Numbered from the stretch's first letter, positions 19,292-33,402 are shown. The stretch: DNA of 64,000 nt from Salinicoccus roseus (GCF_003814515.1 NZ_RKQJ01000004.1:247675-311674); one strand, 5' to 3'. Notes: generated by a model from the sequence alone, not told the origin. Made by a program: numbers and translations.

Positions 19292-20524
19292 CTATAGGGT
19301 GAGGCCCGGACGTTCATATACGACCCTGCCTTCAGCGATTACCGTATGTGCGTGGTTGACGCCATAGTGGTAGGGGATGTATTCATGGTTCGGCGCATCC
19401 CAAAGTACTATGTCCGCGCGGTCACCGGCTTCCAGTGTGCCAGACTCTGCATCGATGGCGTGGGCCGCATTCACCGTCACGGCGTTCCAGATTTCGTTTG
19501 GCGTCATCTTCAGCTTCAGGCTCGCAATCGCCATGATCATCTGGAGGTTGTCCGTCACACAGCTACCCGGGTTGTAGTCGGTCGCCAGGCTTACAGCACC
19601 GCCCTGTTCAATCATGCCACGGGCATCGGCATACTGGTCCTTTCCAAGGTAGAAGGTCGTGCCCGGCAGCAATACTGCTACCGTGCCGCTGTCCCGAAGC
19701 ATGCTTTTGCCGGCATCGCTTGCGGCGACAAGGTGGTCTGCACTGATGGCCCCCTGCTCTATGGCCAGTTCGAGACCGCCGAGCGGATCGATCTCGTCCG
19801 CATGGATCTTGACCCGCATCCCTTTTTCATTCGCGGCTTCCATATACCTCCTCGACTGTTCGATCGTGAAGACGCCCGTCTCACAGAAGATGTCCGCAAA
19901 ATCGGCGTAGTCCTTAGCCTCGTCCAGCAGGTCGATCATCTCATCCAGGAATGCTTCCCCATCCGCACCCTTAGGAATCGCATGCGGCCCCAGGAAGGTG
20001 TGGCGCATTGTAATGGGGAATTTCTTGGATATTTCCCGGGAAACTTCAAGCTGCTTCAGTTCGTTTTCACGATCCAGTCCGTAGCCGCTCTTGCTTTCGA
20101 CAGTGAGTACACCATGCTGGATCATGCGTGTGATGTTCTTGGATGCCTTGTCCAGCAGCTCCTGATGTGTGGCTTTCCGCGTCTGCTCTACGGTATTCAG
20201 TATGCCGCCGCCCTGTTCAAGGATTTTCAGATAGTCCATACCCTGGCGCTTGAGCGCCATTTCATGTTCCCGTGATCCGCCGTGCACCACATGTGTATGC
20301 GGGTCGACGAGGGCAGGGGAGGCGATCATGCCGCCGGCATCGATGATCTCCGATGCCTCATGCTCATCATTTTCTTCTCCTCTATAGACGATTACGCCGT
20401 CCTTGATGACGATCATCGCCTGATCGACGATCTCCAGTTCATCCATCTCCCTGCCTTTGAGCGGTCCGTCGCTTTTCTTCGGCAGGATGAGTGACTTTAT
20501 GTTTCTGATGATGATATCGTTCAT
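19292..20524 (-). CDS. hutI: Imidazolonepropionase
   Basis: 410 residues, amidohydrolase superfamily. It opens 4-imidazolone-5-propionate to formiminoglutamate, step three of histidine breakdown. Metal and substrate sites are visible in [21 protein letters not shown] and ATDYNPGS. It overlaps hutU by 4 nt and ends the hutPHUI operon; hutG, needed for the last step, is not in the window. The coding sequence contains a near-perfect Noc-binding sequence at 20031-20044. Confidence 0.96.
   Translation of the reverse strand: MNDIIIRNIKSLILPKKSDGPLKGREMDELEIVDQAMIVIKDGVIVYRGEENDEHEASEIIDAGGMIASPALVDPHTHVVHGGSREHEMALKRQGMDYLKILEQGGGILNTVEQTRKATHQELLDKASKNITRMIQHGVLTVESKSGYGLDRENELKQLEVSREISKKFPITMRHTFLGPHAIPKGADGEAFLDEMIDLLDEAKDYADFADIFCETGVFTIEQSRRYMEAANEKGMRVKIHADEIDPLGGLELAIEQGAISADHLVAASDAGKSMLRDSGTVAVLLPGTTFYLGKDQYADARGMIEQGGAVSLATDYNPGSCVTDNLQMIMAIASLKLKMTPNEIWNAVTVNAAHAIDAESGTLEAGDRADIVLWDAPNHEYIPYHYGVNHAHTVIAEGRVVYERPGLTL
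20031..20044. promoter_or_regulatory. Near-consensus Noc-binding sequence inside hutI
   Basis: ATTTCCCGGGAAAC matches the B. subtilis/S. aureus Noc site ATTTCCCGGGAAAT at 13 of 14 positions. Noc sites commonly lie inside genes. Confidence 0.55.
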
Positions 20525-22197
20525 GACTGATTCTCCTTTAGCATTGGAATGTTGACGCCTTTCTCTTTGGCTGTATCAATTGCAATGTCGTACCCCGCAT
20601 CGGCATGCCTTGCGACGCCCATGCCCGGATCGCTCGTCAGCACCCGTTCAAGGCGGCGCTGTGCATTTTCTGTACCATCCGCAACGACCACCATGCCTGC
20701 ATGCAGGGAATAGCCCATCCCGACACCGCCGCCGTGGTGGACGCTGATCCAGGAGCCGCCCGCCGCCGTATTGACGAGCGCATTCAGTATCGCCCAGTCA
20801 CCGACTGCGTCACTGCCGTCCTTCATGCTTTCCGTCTCCCGATTCGGGCTGGCTACTGAGCCACTGTCGAGATGATCACGCCCGATGACGACCGGCGCCG
20901 ATATTTCGCCGTTCGCAACCATTTCATTCAGGGCGAGCCCCATTTTCGCGCGCTCACCATAGCCGAGCCATGCGATCCGCGCCGGCAATCCCTGAAAGGC
21001 GATCCTCTCCTGGGCCATATCGAGCCAACGGAGCAGCTTTTCATTTTCCGGGAACAGTTCCCGCATCTTCCGGTCCGCCGCTTCGATATCCTTCGGATCT
21101 CCGCTCAGTGCAACAAACCGGAAAGGCCCTTTTCCTTCACAGAAGAGGGGACGGATGTATGCCGGGACGAATCCAGGGAAGTCGAAGGCGTCCGCCACCC
21201 CTTCATCAAATGCGACCTGCCGGATATTGTTGCCGTAGTCGAAGACGATGGAGCCGTTCTTCTGGAACTCGAGCATCGCCTCCACATGATTCGCCATGGA
21301 ACGGGATGAGAGTTTGACATACTCGACCGGGTCGGATTCCCTGAGGGCCGCCGCTTCTTCCAGACTGTATCCTTCAGGGACGTAGCCGTTCAGCGGATCG
21401 TGGGCGGACGTCTGGTCGGTCACCACATCTATTTTGAACTTGCGCCTCAAAATTTCATGATGGACCTCAGCAGCATTGCCAAGGAGTCCGATGGAGAGCG
21501 CCTCCCCCTTATCCCGTGCTTCCTCCGCCATCTTCAGAGCCTCATCCAGCGAATCCGTCTGTGTATCGAGGTAACGTGTATCGATGCGCTTCTGTATGCG
21601 CGTCGGGTCGACTTCCACGCATATCGCGACCCCTTCGTTCATCGTCACGGCAAGCGGCTGGGCGCCTCCCATGCCGCCGAGTCCGGCAGTGAGGGTAATC
21701 GTCCCGCGCAGCGTACCATCATAGTTCTGGTTCGCAAGCTCGGCGAATGTCTCATATGTCCCCTGGACGATGCCCTGTGAACCGATATAGATCCAGCTGC
21801 CGGCGGTCATCTGGCCGTACATCATCAGCCCTTTCTTATCCAGTTCATTGAAGTGGTCCCAGTTTGCCCATTTCGGCACAAGCACCGAGTTCGACAGAAG
21901 GACGCGCGGCGCCTCCTCATGCGTCCGGAAGACCGCCACCGGCTTGCCGGACTGGATCAGCATCGTCTCATTCTTCTCGAGAGTACGCAGCGTCTCCTCG
22001 ATGGCTTCAAACGCCTCCCAGTTCCTTGCCGCCTTGCCGATGCCGCCATAGACGACCAGGTCCTCGGGCCGCTCGGCCACCTCAGGATCCAGGTTGTTGT
22101 AGAGCATCCGGAGGGCAGCCTCCTGCTCCCATCCTTTGCATTCCAGTTCCAATCCTTTTTTTGCAGTGATTTTTCTAGCAGTGATCTTTTTAGACAT
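20521..22197 (-). CDS. hutU: Urocanate hydratase
   Basis: 558 residues from the ATG at 22197 (AGGGGTGG upstream; overlaps the hutH stop by 8 nt). Urocanase converts urocanate to imidazolonepropionate with tightly bound NAD+. Family signatures are visible: [16 protein letters not shown] (NAD+-binding glycine run), [12 protein letters not shown] and [15 protein letters not shown]. Length matches the family (550-560). Middle of hutPHUI. Confidence 0.97.
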   Translation of the reverse strand: MSKKITARKITAKKGLELECKGWEQEAALRMLYNNLDPEVAERPEDLVVYGGIGKAARNWEAFEAIEETLRTLEKNETMLIQSGKPVAVFRTHEEAPRVLLSNSVLVPKWANWDHFNELDKKGLMMYGQMTAGSWIYIGSQGIVQGTYETFAELANQNYDGTLRGTITLTAGLGGMGGAQPLAVTMNEGVAICVEVDPTRIQKRIDTRYLDTQTDSLDEALKMAEEARDKGEALSIGLLGNAAEVHHEILRRKFKIDVVTDQTSAHDPLNGYVPEGYSLEEAAALRESDPVEYVKLSSRSMANHVEAMLEFQKNGSIVFDYGNNIRQVAFDEGVADAFDFPGFVPAYIRPLFCEGKGPFRFVALSGDPKDIEAADRKMRELFPENEKLLRWLDMAQERIAFQGLPARIAWLGYGERAKMGLALNEMVANGEISAPVVIGRDHLDSGSVASPNRETESMKDGSDAVGDWAILNALVNTAAGGSWISVHHGGGVGMGYSLHAGMVVVADGTENAQRRLERVLTSDPGMGVARHADAGYDIAIDTAKEKGVNIPMLKENQS

Positions 22198-23698
22198 ATT
22201 CTGCCACCCCTTTGATTTGTTTGAGTTCATCCGATAATATTTCTATATCTTTGCTGAAATTGCGGTCCTGGCTGATGAAGGCGACATGCCCCCTGTAGGT
22301 GTCGAATTTCTCCCGTGTCTCCGGAGACAGCTTGTCCTCTCCCTTGATCTCGACAGCCGTCAGTGCGATGAACAGTTCAATCGCCAGTACATTCCTGACA
22401 TTCTCGATGATGTCCCGTGCATGCCGGGCACCGATCGTCCCCATGGAGACGTGGTCTTCCTGGTTGGCAGACGACGGTATGGAGTCGACACTTGCCGGGT
22501 GGGCGAGTGTCTTATTTTCGGATACTAGGCTTGCTGCTGCATACTGCAGGATCATCGCCCCGGACTGAAGCCCCTCCTGCGGGCTGAGGAAGGCCGGGAG
22601 GTCTCCATTGAGCGCAGGATTCACGAGCCGTTCGATACGCCGTTCGGATATGTTCGCCATTTCGCTTACGCCGATCTTGAGCAGATCCATCGCAATCGCA
22701 ATCGGCTGGCCATGGAAGTTCCCGCCTGAAATCACTTCTTCCTCCCCGAAGATCAGTGGATTGTCATTGGCGGCATTCATTTCGATTTCAAGCTTGTCCT
22801 TTACATAGGCGAGTGTCTGCAGTGAGGCCCCATGAACTTGCGGGATGCATCTGAGTGAATAGGCATCCTGGACCCGGACCTCCCCCTGGCGTGTCGTCAG
22901 CTGGGATCCTTCGAGCAGCTCCCGCATCCTCTCGGCCACTTCCACCTGTTCCTTGTAGCCCCGGGACAGATGCACCTTTTCGTTGAATGCATCCGTAATG
23001 CCATTCAGTGCCTGATGGGTGAGGGCGGCGATCCACATGCTGTCGTCCATGATCTTTTCGGCCTCGATATAATTGATCAGGCCCTGGGCCGTCATCGGCT
23101 GGGTACCATTGATCAGTGCCAGTCCCTCCTTCGCCGCCAGCGTCAGCGGTTGGATATTGAGCGCCTCCAGCACTTCGGATGATGGCCGCAGACGTCCTTC
23201 GTAAAATACTTCCCCTTCGCCGATGAGCGCGATCGCCAGATGGGCGAGTGGGGCAAGGTCACCTGAAGCGCCGAGCGATCCCTGTTCCGGCACTTTTGGA
23301 ATGATGCGGCGATTAATGAACGTCTTCAACTGGTCGACCAGTGCGACCGTGACGCCGGAGTGTCCTTTAAGCAGGGTATTGAGCCTCAGCACCATCATCG
23401 TCAGCACCGTCTTTTCCGCAAAAGGCCTGCCTACGCCGCATGAGTGGGAACGGATGAGGTTGACCTGCAGCTCGGTCGTCCTATCCCCTGAAATCCTTAC
23501 ATCACTGAACAGGCCGAATCCTGTTGTGATGCCATAGATCGTCTTTTCCTGATCTATTATATTTTCAACGGTCCTTCTTGATTCACGCACTTTCTGATAA
23601 GCTGCCTCTGAAATTTCGACCGTACTCCTGTCATCGCCAAGGAATGCCTTCATCCTGTCGATTGTCAGGTTCTCACCGGTCAGTGTTAGAACTGTCAT
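22190..23698 (-). CDS. hutH: Histidine ammonia-lyase
   Basis: 502 residues. The Ala-Ser-Gly triad that forms the MIO cofactor is in [15 protein letters not shown] near residue 142. It removes ammonia from histidine to give urocanate, the first step of the pathway. The ribosome-binding site AAAGGAGG lies just after the HutP-controlled terminator, so reading into this gene depends on antitermination. Confidence 0.97.
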   Translation of the reverse strand: MTVLTLTGENLTIDRMKAFLGDDRSTVEISEAAYQKVRESRRTVENIIDQEKTIYGITTGFGLFSDVRISGDRTTELQVNLIRSHSCGVGRPFAEKTVLTMMVLRLNTLLKGHSGVTVALVDQLKTFINRRIIPKVPEQGSLGASGDLAPLAHLAIALIGEGEVFYEGRLRPSSEVLEALNIQPLTLAAKEGLALINGTQPMTAQGLINYIEAEKIMDDSMWIAALTHQALNGITDAFNEKVHLSRGYKEQVEVAERMRELLEGSQLTTRQGEVRVQDAYSLRCIPQVHGASLQTLAYVKDKLEIEMNAANDNPLIFGEEEVISGGNFHGQPIAIAMDLLKIGVSEMANISERRIERLVNPALNGDLPAFLSPQEGLQSGAMILQYAAASLVSENKTLAHPASVDSIPSSANQEDHVSMGTIGARHARDIIENVRNVLAIELFIALTAVEIKGEDKLSPETREKFDTYRGHVAFISQDRNFSKDIEILSDELKQIKGVAEYV

Positions 23699-23721
23699 AA
23701 TTTACGCCTCCTTTGAGCATT

Positions 23722-23778
23722 AAAAAAAGACACAGCCATCCCTTCGGGATGTTCAGTGTCTCTAATAGCTGATGTCTG
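23722..23778 (-). promoter_or_regulatory. HutP-dependent attenuator between hutP and hutH
   Basis: On the minus strand a stem AGACAC...CATCCC/GGGATG...GTGTCT is followed by TTTTTTT (23762-23722). Just before and abutting it is CAG-N4-CAG-N4-TAG (23778-23762): three NAG triplets with exact 4-nt spacing, the arrangement HutP recognises in B. subtilis hut RNA. HutP with histidine and Mg2+ would bind and prevent termination. Confidence 0.75.
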
Positions 23779-23800
23779 TGACATGATTATTCGATTATTT

Positions 23801-24244
23801 CTAGATATGGTTGATGCCAAGGCCGAGCGTCTCGTGCTCCTTGCCTTTTATGGGTGCACCGATGGTGCCATAGAAGCATACGGCGATCCATTCGCCCTCC
23901 TCATGCTCGGGGTACGGACGTCCCCTGACGACCGAGAAGGAGAGGCCTACAGTGCGCATGACTTCACCCACACTCAGTTTGCCGCGCGTCACACCTTCAG
24001 CCGCTTCGATGATGGCGTGGTAGAGCGCATGTGTTTCGCGGTACATCTCCCCATCGATCAGCTGGTTGCGTTTTGCCGCCGTCTCCACAGAGGAGATGAC
24101 CTTCTTCAGATCCATCGATCCGACTTTCCCTGTAGTCACTTTGAAGGACGCGTACTCCGGCATCAGTTCACCTGCTGTACCGACGCCCAATAAAGCGACG
24201 AGTGTCGCATACTTTCCAAATTCACGCTGTTGATTCGGATTCAT
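23801..24244 (-). CDS. hutP: Hut operon antiterminator HutP
   Basis: 147 residues, very similar in length and pattern to B. subtilis HutP: GKVGSMDLKKVISSVETAAK, YRETHALYHAIIEA, GVTRG and the ending YGTIGAPIKGxEHETLGLGINHI. HutP is a hexameric RNA-binding protein that, with histidine and Mg2+, opens the terminator ahead of hutH. First gene of the operon, with its own promoter and a cre site. Confidence 0.95.
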   Translation of the reverse strand: MNPNQQREFGKYATLVALLGVGTAGELMPEYASFKVTTGKVGSMDLKKVISSVETAAKRNQLIDGEMYRETHALYHAIIEAAEGVTRGKLSVGEVMRTVGLSFSVVRGRPYPEHEEGEWIAVCFYGTIGAPIKGKEHETLGLGINHI

Positions 24245-24305
24245 TAATCTACCTCTTTAAAAATCCATCTATGGTTATTTATCTGATTCACTAATGACTA
24301 CTCAT

Positions 24306-24334
24306 ATTATAGCGCTTTCATTTAAAAAGCGCAA
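24306..24334 (-). promoter_or_regulatory. hut promoter with overlapping cre site
   Basis: Minus strand TTGCGC (24334-24329), 17-nt spacer, TATAAT (24311-24306). The 14-mer TGAAAGCGCTATAA (24320-24307) in the spacer and -10 matches the CcpA consensus TGWAANCGNTNWCA except at one position, predicting carbon catabolite repression. The -35 hexamer lies inside the arm of the gyrA terminator. Confidence 0.65.
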
Positions 24335-24368
24335 TAAACCCCCGGCCTTTGTCGGGGGTTTATTGCGC
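24329..24368 (-). terminator. gyrA terminator
   Basis: Eighteen-bp stem GCGCAATAAACCCCCG.../...CGGGGGTTTATTGCGC with 4-nt loop, 11 nt beyond the gyrA stop. There is no long T-run after it on the minus strand (CTTTTTAAATG), but the stem is very stable. It shares bases with the hut -35 box. Confidence 0.75.
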
Positions 24369-24379
24369 GGAGACTGCCG

Positions 24380-26884
24380 CTATTCTTCTGCATCTTCCGT
24401 CGGTTCAGCATCTGACGATTCCGCCGAGTCCTGGTCAAGTGCCTCTTCTTCAAGCTCTTCCTTGACTTTAGCGACGGTCGCCACCTGCTGGTCTTCAGTC
24501 ATTTTGATGAGTCTGACTCCTTGGGTATTCCTGCCGGTCGTCGAGACTTCCTCCATGACCAGACGGATGATGACTCCGTGATTCGTGACGATCATCAGGT
24601 CTTCATCGCCATCGATGGCGGCGATATAGACGAGTTTGCCGATGCGTTCGGTGAGGTTGGCCGTCTTCACGCCCATGCCACCGCGTCTTGTAATCCGGTA
24701 TTCCGCTTCAGGGGTACACTTTCCGTAGCCGTTTTCGGTTACGACGAGGATGGACTGGTCTTCGGAGAGGACATCGAGGCCGATTACATAGTCGTCCTCA
24801 CGCAGTTTGATCCCTTTGACCCCTGCAGCCGTCCGGCCCATCGTACGGATCTGATCTTCAGGGAACCGGATGAGGTTGGCATTGCGTGTTCCGAGGATCA
24901 CTTCCTTGGACCCATCCGTAAGGCGGACCGCAAGCAGCTCATCGTCGCCTCTGAAGGAGATCGCAATCTTGCCGTTCTTGTTGATGCGTTCGAAGTTATC
25001 GAGGGTGGAGCGCTTCACAAGACCATTCTTCGTGGCGAAAACCAGGAATTTGTCTTCCGTATCCTCATCCTTCACCCCGATCATGGTGCTGATCACTTCA
25101 TCTTTGTCGATCTCCAGCATATTGACGATCGGGATGCCTTTCGACTGGCGGGAGAGTTCTGGGATTTCGTAGCCTTTCAGACGATAGACCCGACCCTTGT
25201 TCGTAAAGAACATGATGTAGTCGTGGGTGCTCATCGTCACAATCTGGCTGACGAAGTCATCCTCGACCGTATTCATCCCCTGCACACCTCGGCCTCCCCG
25301 GTGCTGCGCCCGGTAGGTGGAGGAAGGCAGGCGCTTGATGTAGTTGTTGTGGCTCAGGGTGACGACGATCTGTTCTTCAGGGATGAGGTCTTCATCCTCG
25401 ATGTCGGACAGGTTGCCGAGCGTAATCTCGGTCTTCCGTTCGTCACCGTATTTATCCCTGATTTCAGTCAGTTCCTCCCGGATGATCTCAAGCAGCTTTT
25501 CGTCATCTGCGAGAATCTCCTTCAAGTACTGGATTGTCTTCAGTATTTCATTGTACTCGTCCTCGATCTTGCCCCGTTCAAGTCCTGTAAGGCGCCTGAG
25601 GCGCATATCAAGGATGGCCTGGGACTGGCGTTCCGACAGGTTGAACTCTTCCATCAGGCCAGTCTTTGCCGCTTCATCGTTCTGTGATCCGCGGATGAGT
25701 GCGATGATTTCATCGATGTTGTCGAGTGCAATCTTGAGGCCCTCCAAAATATGGGCACGGTCTTCTGCACGCTTCAGGTCGAACTTCGTCCGTCTCGTGA
25801 TGATGACCTTCTGGTGTTCAAGATAGTGGGCGAGGATCTCCTTCAGACCCATGATCTTCGGCTGTCCTTTGACGAGTGCCAGCATGTTGATGCCGAAGCT
25901 CGTCTGCAGCGGTGTCTGCTTGTAGAGGTTGTTCAGGATGACGTTGGCATTCTTGTCCTTGCGGATTTCTATGATGATCTTTACGCCTGCCGACAGGCTT
26001 GTCTCATCCCGCAGATCGGTGATGCCTTCAATCTTCTTCTCCCGGGCAAGTTCGGCAATTTTCTCGACGAGTCTTGCCTTGTTGACCTGGTAGGGGATTT
26101 CAGAGACCACGATGCGCTCCTTGCCGTTGCTCATCGTTTCTATTTCACAGCGTGAGCGCATGATGACGGAACCGCGTCCCGTCTCGTATGCCTGCCTGAT
26201 GCCGCTTTTTCCGACGATCAGGCCGGCAGTAGGGAAGTCCGGACCCTTCACATGCTCCATCAGTTCGGGCAGGGTGACTTCACCGTCTTCAGCGTATGCA
26301 AGCACCGCATCGATGACTTCCCTCATGTTGTGCGGAGGGATGTTCGTCGCCATGCCGACTGCGATGCCGCTGGTGCCGTTGACGAGCAGGTTCGGGAATC
26401 TTGACGGGAGTACCACAGGTTCCCGTTCATTGCCGTCATAGTTGTCCTGGAAGTCGATGGTATCCTTGTTGATGTCGCGCATCAGCTCCATGGATATCCT
26501 GCTCATCTTCGCCTCGGTGTAACGCATTGCTGCAGCGCTGTCGCCGTCCATGGAACCGAAGTTCCCCTGACCGTCGACGAGCGGATAGCGGTAGCTGAAG
26601 TCCTGGGCCATACGCACCATCGCGTCATAGATCGAGGAGTCGCCATGGGGGTGGTATTTACCCATGACGTCCCCGACGATCCTTGCGGACTTCTTATATG
26701 GCTTTTCCGATGTCATCCCGTTGTCATGCATACCGTACAGTATCCTGCGGTGGACCGGCTTCATGCCATCCCGTACATCCGGCAGCGCCCTGGATACGAT
26801 GACGCTCATCGCATAGTCCAGGAAGGAGGTACGCATCTCTTTGCTTATATTGGTTGATTTCAATCTATCCGTTCTGTCACTCAT
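24380..26884 (-). CDS. gyrA: DNA gyrase subunit A
   Basis: 834 residues. The breakage-reunion domain has the quinolone region [16 protein letters not shown] (Ser83/Ser84 and Asp87, a susceptible-type sequence) and catalytic Tyr near 123 in [10 protein letters not shown]. Six beta-pinwheel repeats with the GyrA box form the C-terminal DNA-wrapping domain, ending in an acidic tail. With GyrB it introduces negative supercoils. It lies 19 nt downstream of gyrB. Confidence 0.99.
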   Translation of the reverse strand: MSDRTDRLKSTNISKEMRTSFLDYAMSVIVSRALPDVRDGMKPVHRRILYGMHDNGMTSEKPYKKSARIVGDVMGKYHPHGDSSIYDAMVRMAQDFSYRYPLVDGQGNFGSMDGDSAAAMRYTEAKMSRISMELMRDINKDTIDFQDNYDGNEREPVVLPSRFPNLLVNGTSGIAVGMATNIPPHNMREVIDAVLAYAEDGEVTLPELMEHVKGPDFPTAGLIVGKSGIRQAYETGRGSVIMRSRCEIETMSNGKERIVVSEIPYQVNKARLVEKIAELAREKKIEGITDLRDETSLSAGVKIIIEIRKDKNANVILNNLYKQTPLQTSFGINMLALVKGQPKIMGLKEILAHYLEHQKVIITRRTKFDLKRAEDRAHILEGLKIALDNIDEIIALIRGSQNDEAAKTGLMEEFNLSERQSQAILDMRLRRLTGLERGKIEDEYNEILKTIQYLKEILADDEKLLEIIREELTEIRDKYGDERKTEITLGNLSDIEDEDLIPEEQIVVTLSHNNYIKRLPSSTYRAQHRGGRGVQGMNTVEDDFVSQIVTMSTHDYIMFFTNKGRVYRLKGYEIPELSRQSKGIPIVNMLEIDKDEVISTMIGVKDEDTEDKFLVFATKNGLVKRSTLDNFERINKNGKIAISFRGDDELLAVRLTDGSKEVILGTRNANLIRFPEDQIRTMGRTAAGVKGIKLREDDYVIGLDVLSEDQSILVVTENGYGKCTPEAEYRITRRGGMGVKTANLTERIGKLVYIAAIDGDEDLMIVTNHGVIIRLVMEEVSTTGRNTQGVRLIKMTEDQQVATVAKVKEELEEEALDQDSAESSDAEPTEDAEE

Positions 26885-26903
26885 TCAAAATAACCTCCAC
26901 TGA

Positions 26904-29931
<3,028 letters not shown>

Positions 29932-29935
<4 letters not shown>

Positions 29936-30147
29936 TTGGAATATTCTATCCTAAACTGGCCGAATTCCCCCAGGTCCACTTCGTCACCTTCGTGCAGCTT
30001 CTTGCCTCTGCGGTTTTCCGGCTCTCCGTTCAGAAGCACCTCATTCTCCTGCAGGAACCATTTGGCCTCTCCGCCGGTCCCGATGATGCCTTCGTGCTTC
30101 AGAAATTGTCCTAATGTAATGAGTTCGTCAAATTGGATACTTTCCAT
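29932..30147 (-). CDS. yaaA: S4-domain RNA-binding protein YaaA (RlbA)
   Basis: 71 residues, an S4-like domain (LGQFLKHEGIIGTGGEAKWFL, NGEPENRRGKKLHEGD) found between dnaN and recF throughout Firmicutes. It is linked to ribosome assembly; the exact target is not established. Coupled to recF by a 4-nt overlap; separated from dnaN by a terminator. Confidence 0.92.
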
Positions 30148-30270
30148 GCACTCATCCTCCTTAATCTCACTACTACATTATACTACATTTTCGGATAAAT
30201 TTCACTCCAGAAGCCCAAATAAAGCCTTAGGAGCGTCGAGAGATATAAATGAGGTTTCCCCCCTGAAAAT

Positions 30271-30320
30271 ACAAAAAGCGACTGAGACCCCCCTTTTTTC
30301 AGGTTTTGGGGCTCAATCGC
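30271..30320 (-). terminator. dnaN terminator
   Basis: Minus strand GCGATTGAG.CCCC ... GGGG.CTCAGTCGC (with G-T pairs) followed by TTTTTGT. It separates dnaA-dnaN from yaaA-recF-gyrBA. Confidence 0.7.
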
Positions 30321-30335
30321 AGATTTTGTTGGATA

Positions 30336-31469
30336 TTAATATGTCCGGATCGGCAGGATCAGCTGGACGACTTCATCGGATTCAGCCGCCTTCAGCGTGA
30401 ACGGGCGCATTGTACCGAAGAATTCGATGACGACTTCGTCATCGTTGATCGCTTTAAGCGCATCCATCATATATTTGGAGTTGAAGGAGATCTTCAGATC
30501 TTCACCTTCGACTTTTCCAGTATTGATGTCTTCATGCACAGTACCGACTTCCGGCGAGTTGGATGACAGGGCCACACCGCCGTTTTCCACACTCATGCGG
30601 ATGACATTGTTGCCGCCTTCACGGGCGAGCAGCGATACCCGGTCGATTGCATGGTAGAACTCACCGTTGTTCACAGTCACCTTCGTTTCATAATTCTCCG
30701 GGAAGAGACGGGAAGTATCCGGATAGTTCCCTTCAAGGAGCCTGGAAATGAAGCGCATGTTGCCGTAGCTGAACAGCACCTGGTTCTGGGAGAAGTGGAT
30801 TTCCACTTCATTATCGGAATCATTGATGATCTTGTTCAGTTCCGTCAGGGATTTTCCGGGAATGATCGCATGCATGCTGTCCATACCGAACTGGTCACCC
30901 TCGAGTTTCCTGAGGGCAAGCCTGTGGGAATCCGTGGCAGTGAACTGGATGCCGCTGTCCTGGAACTGCCAGTTTACGCCTGTCAGTACCGGACGCGTTT
31001 CAGAGAGTGAAACGGCAAAGTTCGTCTGGTTGATGATGTTCTTCAATACAGTGGAAGGAAGGATGATGCTTTCCTCGTCATTGACTTCAGGCAGCAGCGG
31101 ATACTGGTCCGGATCGTTGCCGCTCAGGTTGAACTCCGATTGGGAAGCTGAAATCTTCGTCTGGAAGGCATCATTCGTTTCAAGTTCTACGAAGTTGCCG
31201 GAGAGCTTTTTGATGATATCCACAAAGAATCTTCCGGAAAGTACAACTGTACCTGTTTCATGGATTTCAAGGATTTCTTCATTATCGATTTCAGTAGGGA
31301 TGGTGATTTCAATAGAAATTTCAGAATCACTACCAGTAAGAAGCAGATGATCCTCTTTCACTTCAATTTTTATGCCATTGAGAATCGGCAATGTCGTCCG
31401 GGGGGAAATTGCCTTGAGGCAATGATTCAACTGTTCGATGAAATACTGGCGGTTAATACTGATTTTCAT
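30336..31469 (-). CDS. dnaN: DNA polymerase III beta subunit (sliding clamp)
   Basis: 377 residues with the three repeated clamp domains; begins MKISINRQYFIEQLNHCLKA and ends in the partner-binding pocket segment with LILPIRTY. Dimeric ring that tethers polymerase III to DNA. The RBS is AAGGAG. It lies downstream of dnaA across the 162-bp unwinding part of oriC. Confidence 0.98.
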   Translation of the reverse strand: MKISINRQYFIEQLNHCLKAISPRTTLPILNGIKIEVKEDHLLLTGSDSEISIEITIPTEIDNEEILEIHETGTVVLSGRFFVDIIKKLSGNFVELETNDAFQTKISASQSEFNLSGNDPDQYPLLPEVNDEESIILPSTVLKNIINQTNFAVSLSETRPVLTGVNWQFQDSGIQFTATDSHRLALRKLEGDQFGMDSMHAIIPGKSLTELNKIINDSDNEVEIHFSQNQVLFSYGNMRFISRLLEGNYPDTSRLFPENYETKVTVNNGEFYHAIDRVSLLAREGGNNVIRMSVENGGVALSSNSPEVGTVHEDINTGKVEGEDLKISFNSKYMMDALKAINDDEVVIEFFGTMRPFTLKAAESDEVVQLILPIRTY

Positions 31470-31488
31470 AAGTTAATGACTCCTTATA

Positions 31489-31631
31489 TATATTGATTAG
31501 TATTTTAAGTAATAACAGTAGTAAGGCCTGTGGATTTGTGGATAAGTCCATTCAGCCCACAGCAGCCAAGTTATCCACATGTTGGTAAAGTGTTTGTTAC
31601 AGTGTAACATTTATCCACAGTGTGCACATCT
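31489..31631. other. oriC, dnaA-dnaN part (unwinding region)
   Basis: Perfect DnaA boxes: TTATCCACA at 31571-31579 and 31611-31619, reverse complement at 31537-31545, with a weaker neighbour TGTGGATTT at 31529-31537. On the minus strand, next to the last box comes GGCC and then TTACTACTGTTATTAC (31524-31509). This resembles the box - GC cluster - DnaA-trio order of the basal unwinding system described in B. subtilis. The AT-rich stretch continues to the dnaN RBS. Confidence 0.85.
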
Positions 31632-32954
31632 TTAATTGATACGGTTTTCTACCTCTTCCAGTTCCTGTTTGAAACGTTCATCTTCTGTAATCATCTTTGA
31701 AATCTTCTCATGGGCATGGATGACGGTGGAGTGGTCCCGGCCGCCAAATACTTCCCCGATCTTCGGCAGGGAATAGTCTGTGAGTTCCCGGGCGAGATAC
31801 ATCGCAATCTGCCGCGGAAAAGCAATGGATTTCGTCCGTTTCTTGGAAGCGAACGATTCGATCTGGATATCATAGAATGAAGCGACCGCTTCCTGGATGT
31901 CCGTAATCGTGATCTTCTTCGATTTGGACTGGGTGACGAGATCTTTGAGCGCTTCTGAGACCATTTCGGGCGTCAGGGGCTGGTTGACGAGCTTCGAATA
32001 CGCAGCAACCCGTGTCAGGGCCCCTTCCAGCTCCCGTATGTTCGTGTGGATATGGTTGGCGATGTAGATCATCGCTTCATTGGGGATCTCCACTTTCTCC
32101 TCTTCACATTTTTTGCGGAGGATTGCTATCCGGGTCTCGAGGTCTGGTGGTGTGATGTCGGTGATCAATCCCCATTCGAAACGGGATCTGAGCCTGTCTT
32201 CAAGCGTCGGAATCTCCTTCGGCGTCCGGTCGCTTGAGATGACGATCTGCTTATTGTCCTCGTGGAGGGCATTGAATGTATGGAAGAATTCCTCCTGCGT
32301 CGATTCCTTGCCTGCGAGAAACTGGATATCATCAATCAGCAGCACATCAACGTTCCGGTAGCGGTTGCGGAATTCCTCGGTCTTGTTGTCGCGGATCGAA
32401 TTGATGAATTCGTTGGTGAACTTTTCACTCGACAGGTATGCCACCTTCGCGTTTGGACGATGCTCCAGCACATAGTGCCCGATGGCATGCATGAGATGGG
32501 TCTTGCCGAGTCCGACCCCTCCATAGATGAAGAGCGGATTGTAGGCTTTGGCCGGGGCTTCGGCCACGGCGAGTGATGCGGCATGGCTGAAGCGGTTTCC
32601 GTTCCCGATGACGAATGTTTCAAATGTGTTGTTTACATTGAGCTGGTTGTTCACTGGAACCTCAGGTTCCGGAGCGGTCTTTTCGGGAAGCTTCGCCGGG
32701 GTTTCCTCCTCTTCGGTGACAATCCTGATTTCAGGCTTTTCCCCCATGACTTCGAACAGCTGCTCCTGGATGAGTCCACTATAGTTCTTTTCAAGCCAAT
32801 CCCTCTGAAATTGGGTATCCGCTTTGATCACAGCCGTCTCATTGTCCAGATGGATCATTGAAGTATCCTGGAACCATGTCTGGTAGCTTGCATTGGCTAT
32901 GGTCCCTTTGATGCCTTTCAGCGTATTCTCCCAGATTTCCTTAATACTACTCAT
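31632..32954 (-). CDS. dnaA: Chromosomal replication initiator protein DnaA
   Basis: 440 residues: N-terminal helicase-loading domain, short linker (about 85-105, slightly shorter than usual), AAA+ domain with Walker [17 protein letters not shown] and Walker [16 protein letters not shown], and a C-terminal DNA-binding domain with signature [15 protein letters not shown]. It melts oriC and loads DnaB. Flanked on both sides by DnaA-box arrays. Confidence 0.99.
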   Translation of the reverse strand: MSSIKEIWENTLKGIKGTIANASYQTWFQDTSMIHLDNETAVIKADTQFQRDWLEKNYSGLIQEQLFEVMGEKPEIRIVTEEEETPAKLPEKTAPEPEVPVNNQLNVNNTFETFVIGNGNRFSHAASLAVAEAPAKAYNPLFIYGGVGLGKTHLMHAIGHYVLEHRPNAKVAYLSSEKFTNEFINSIRDNKTEEFRNRYRNVDVLLIDDIQFLAGKESTQEEFFHTFNALHEDNKQIVISSDRTPKEIPTLEDRLRSRFEWGLITDITPPDLETRIAILRKKCEEEKVEIPNEAMIYIANHIHTNIRELEGALTRVAAYSKLVNQPLTPEMVSEALKDLVTQSKSKKITITDIQEAVASFYDIQIESFASKKRTKSIAFPRQIAMYLARELTDYSLPKIGEVFGGRDHSTVIHAHEKISKMITEDERFKQELEEVENRIN

Positions 32955-33290
32955 ACGATTGTCCTCTTTTCCTATTCACATAATCACAGTGTGTGGATAA
33001 TCATTTCCACAGCTTTGGATAACTATCCACAGGTTACACACATTCTGTGGACAAACTATATTGCTAGGGTGCCTTTTCCACAAATTTATATTCAAAATTA
33101 TAACGAAAAACATAAGTAATATCAACAATTACAAGAAGATATACACAATATCCGCACTTATCCACAGGGCGTCTGTGAACATGTGTGAAACTGGGGATAA
33201 CTCATGCAGAAGTATGTGGAAAAGAAATATCCACAATATAGTTATCCACAAAGGTTGTCAACAGCTTAAGTTATCCACACGCTGGATTTG
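32955..33290. other. oriC, rpmH-dnaA part (DnaA-box array)
   Basis: Perfect boxes at 33158-33166, 33242-33250 and 33271-33279 (TTATCCACA) and 32992-33000 (reverse). Near matches include CTATCCACA at 33023, TGTGGACAA at 33046, ATATCCACA at 33227 and TGTGGAAAA at 33215. An AT-rich stretch spans about 33083-33150. The dnaA promoter must also be here. This is the upstream half of a bipartite Firmicute origin; leading-strand genes diverge from it. Confidence 0.9.
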
Positions 33291-33312
33291 CAGAATCCAA
33301 GTGAAAAATGTA

Positions 33313-33341
33313 TTGAAATCTATAGGGCCATCTGTTATTCT
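33313..33341 (+). promoter_or_regulatory. rpmH promoter
   Basis: TTGAAA (33313-33318), 17-nt spacer, TATTCT (33336-33341), 61 nt before rpmH. Confidence 0.65.
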
Positions 33342-33402
33342 TTAATAGTTACAATTCTAGAAGCTATACACAGGCAAAAGTATCATGGAGGTGTAATTTA
33401 AT

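Noticed and set aside
30853..30868. Noc site in dnaN (ATTTTCCGGGAATG)
   Set aside because: Three mismatches from ATTTCCCGGGAAAT; too weak.
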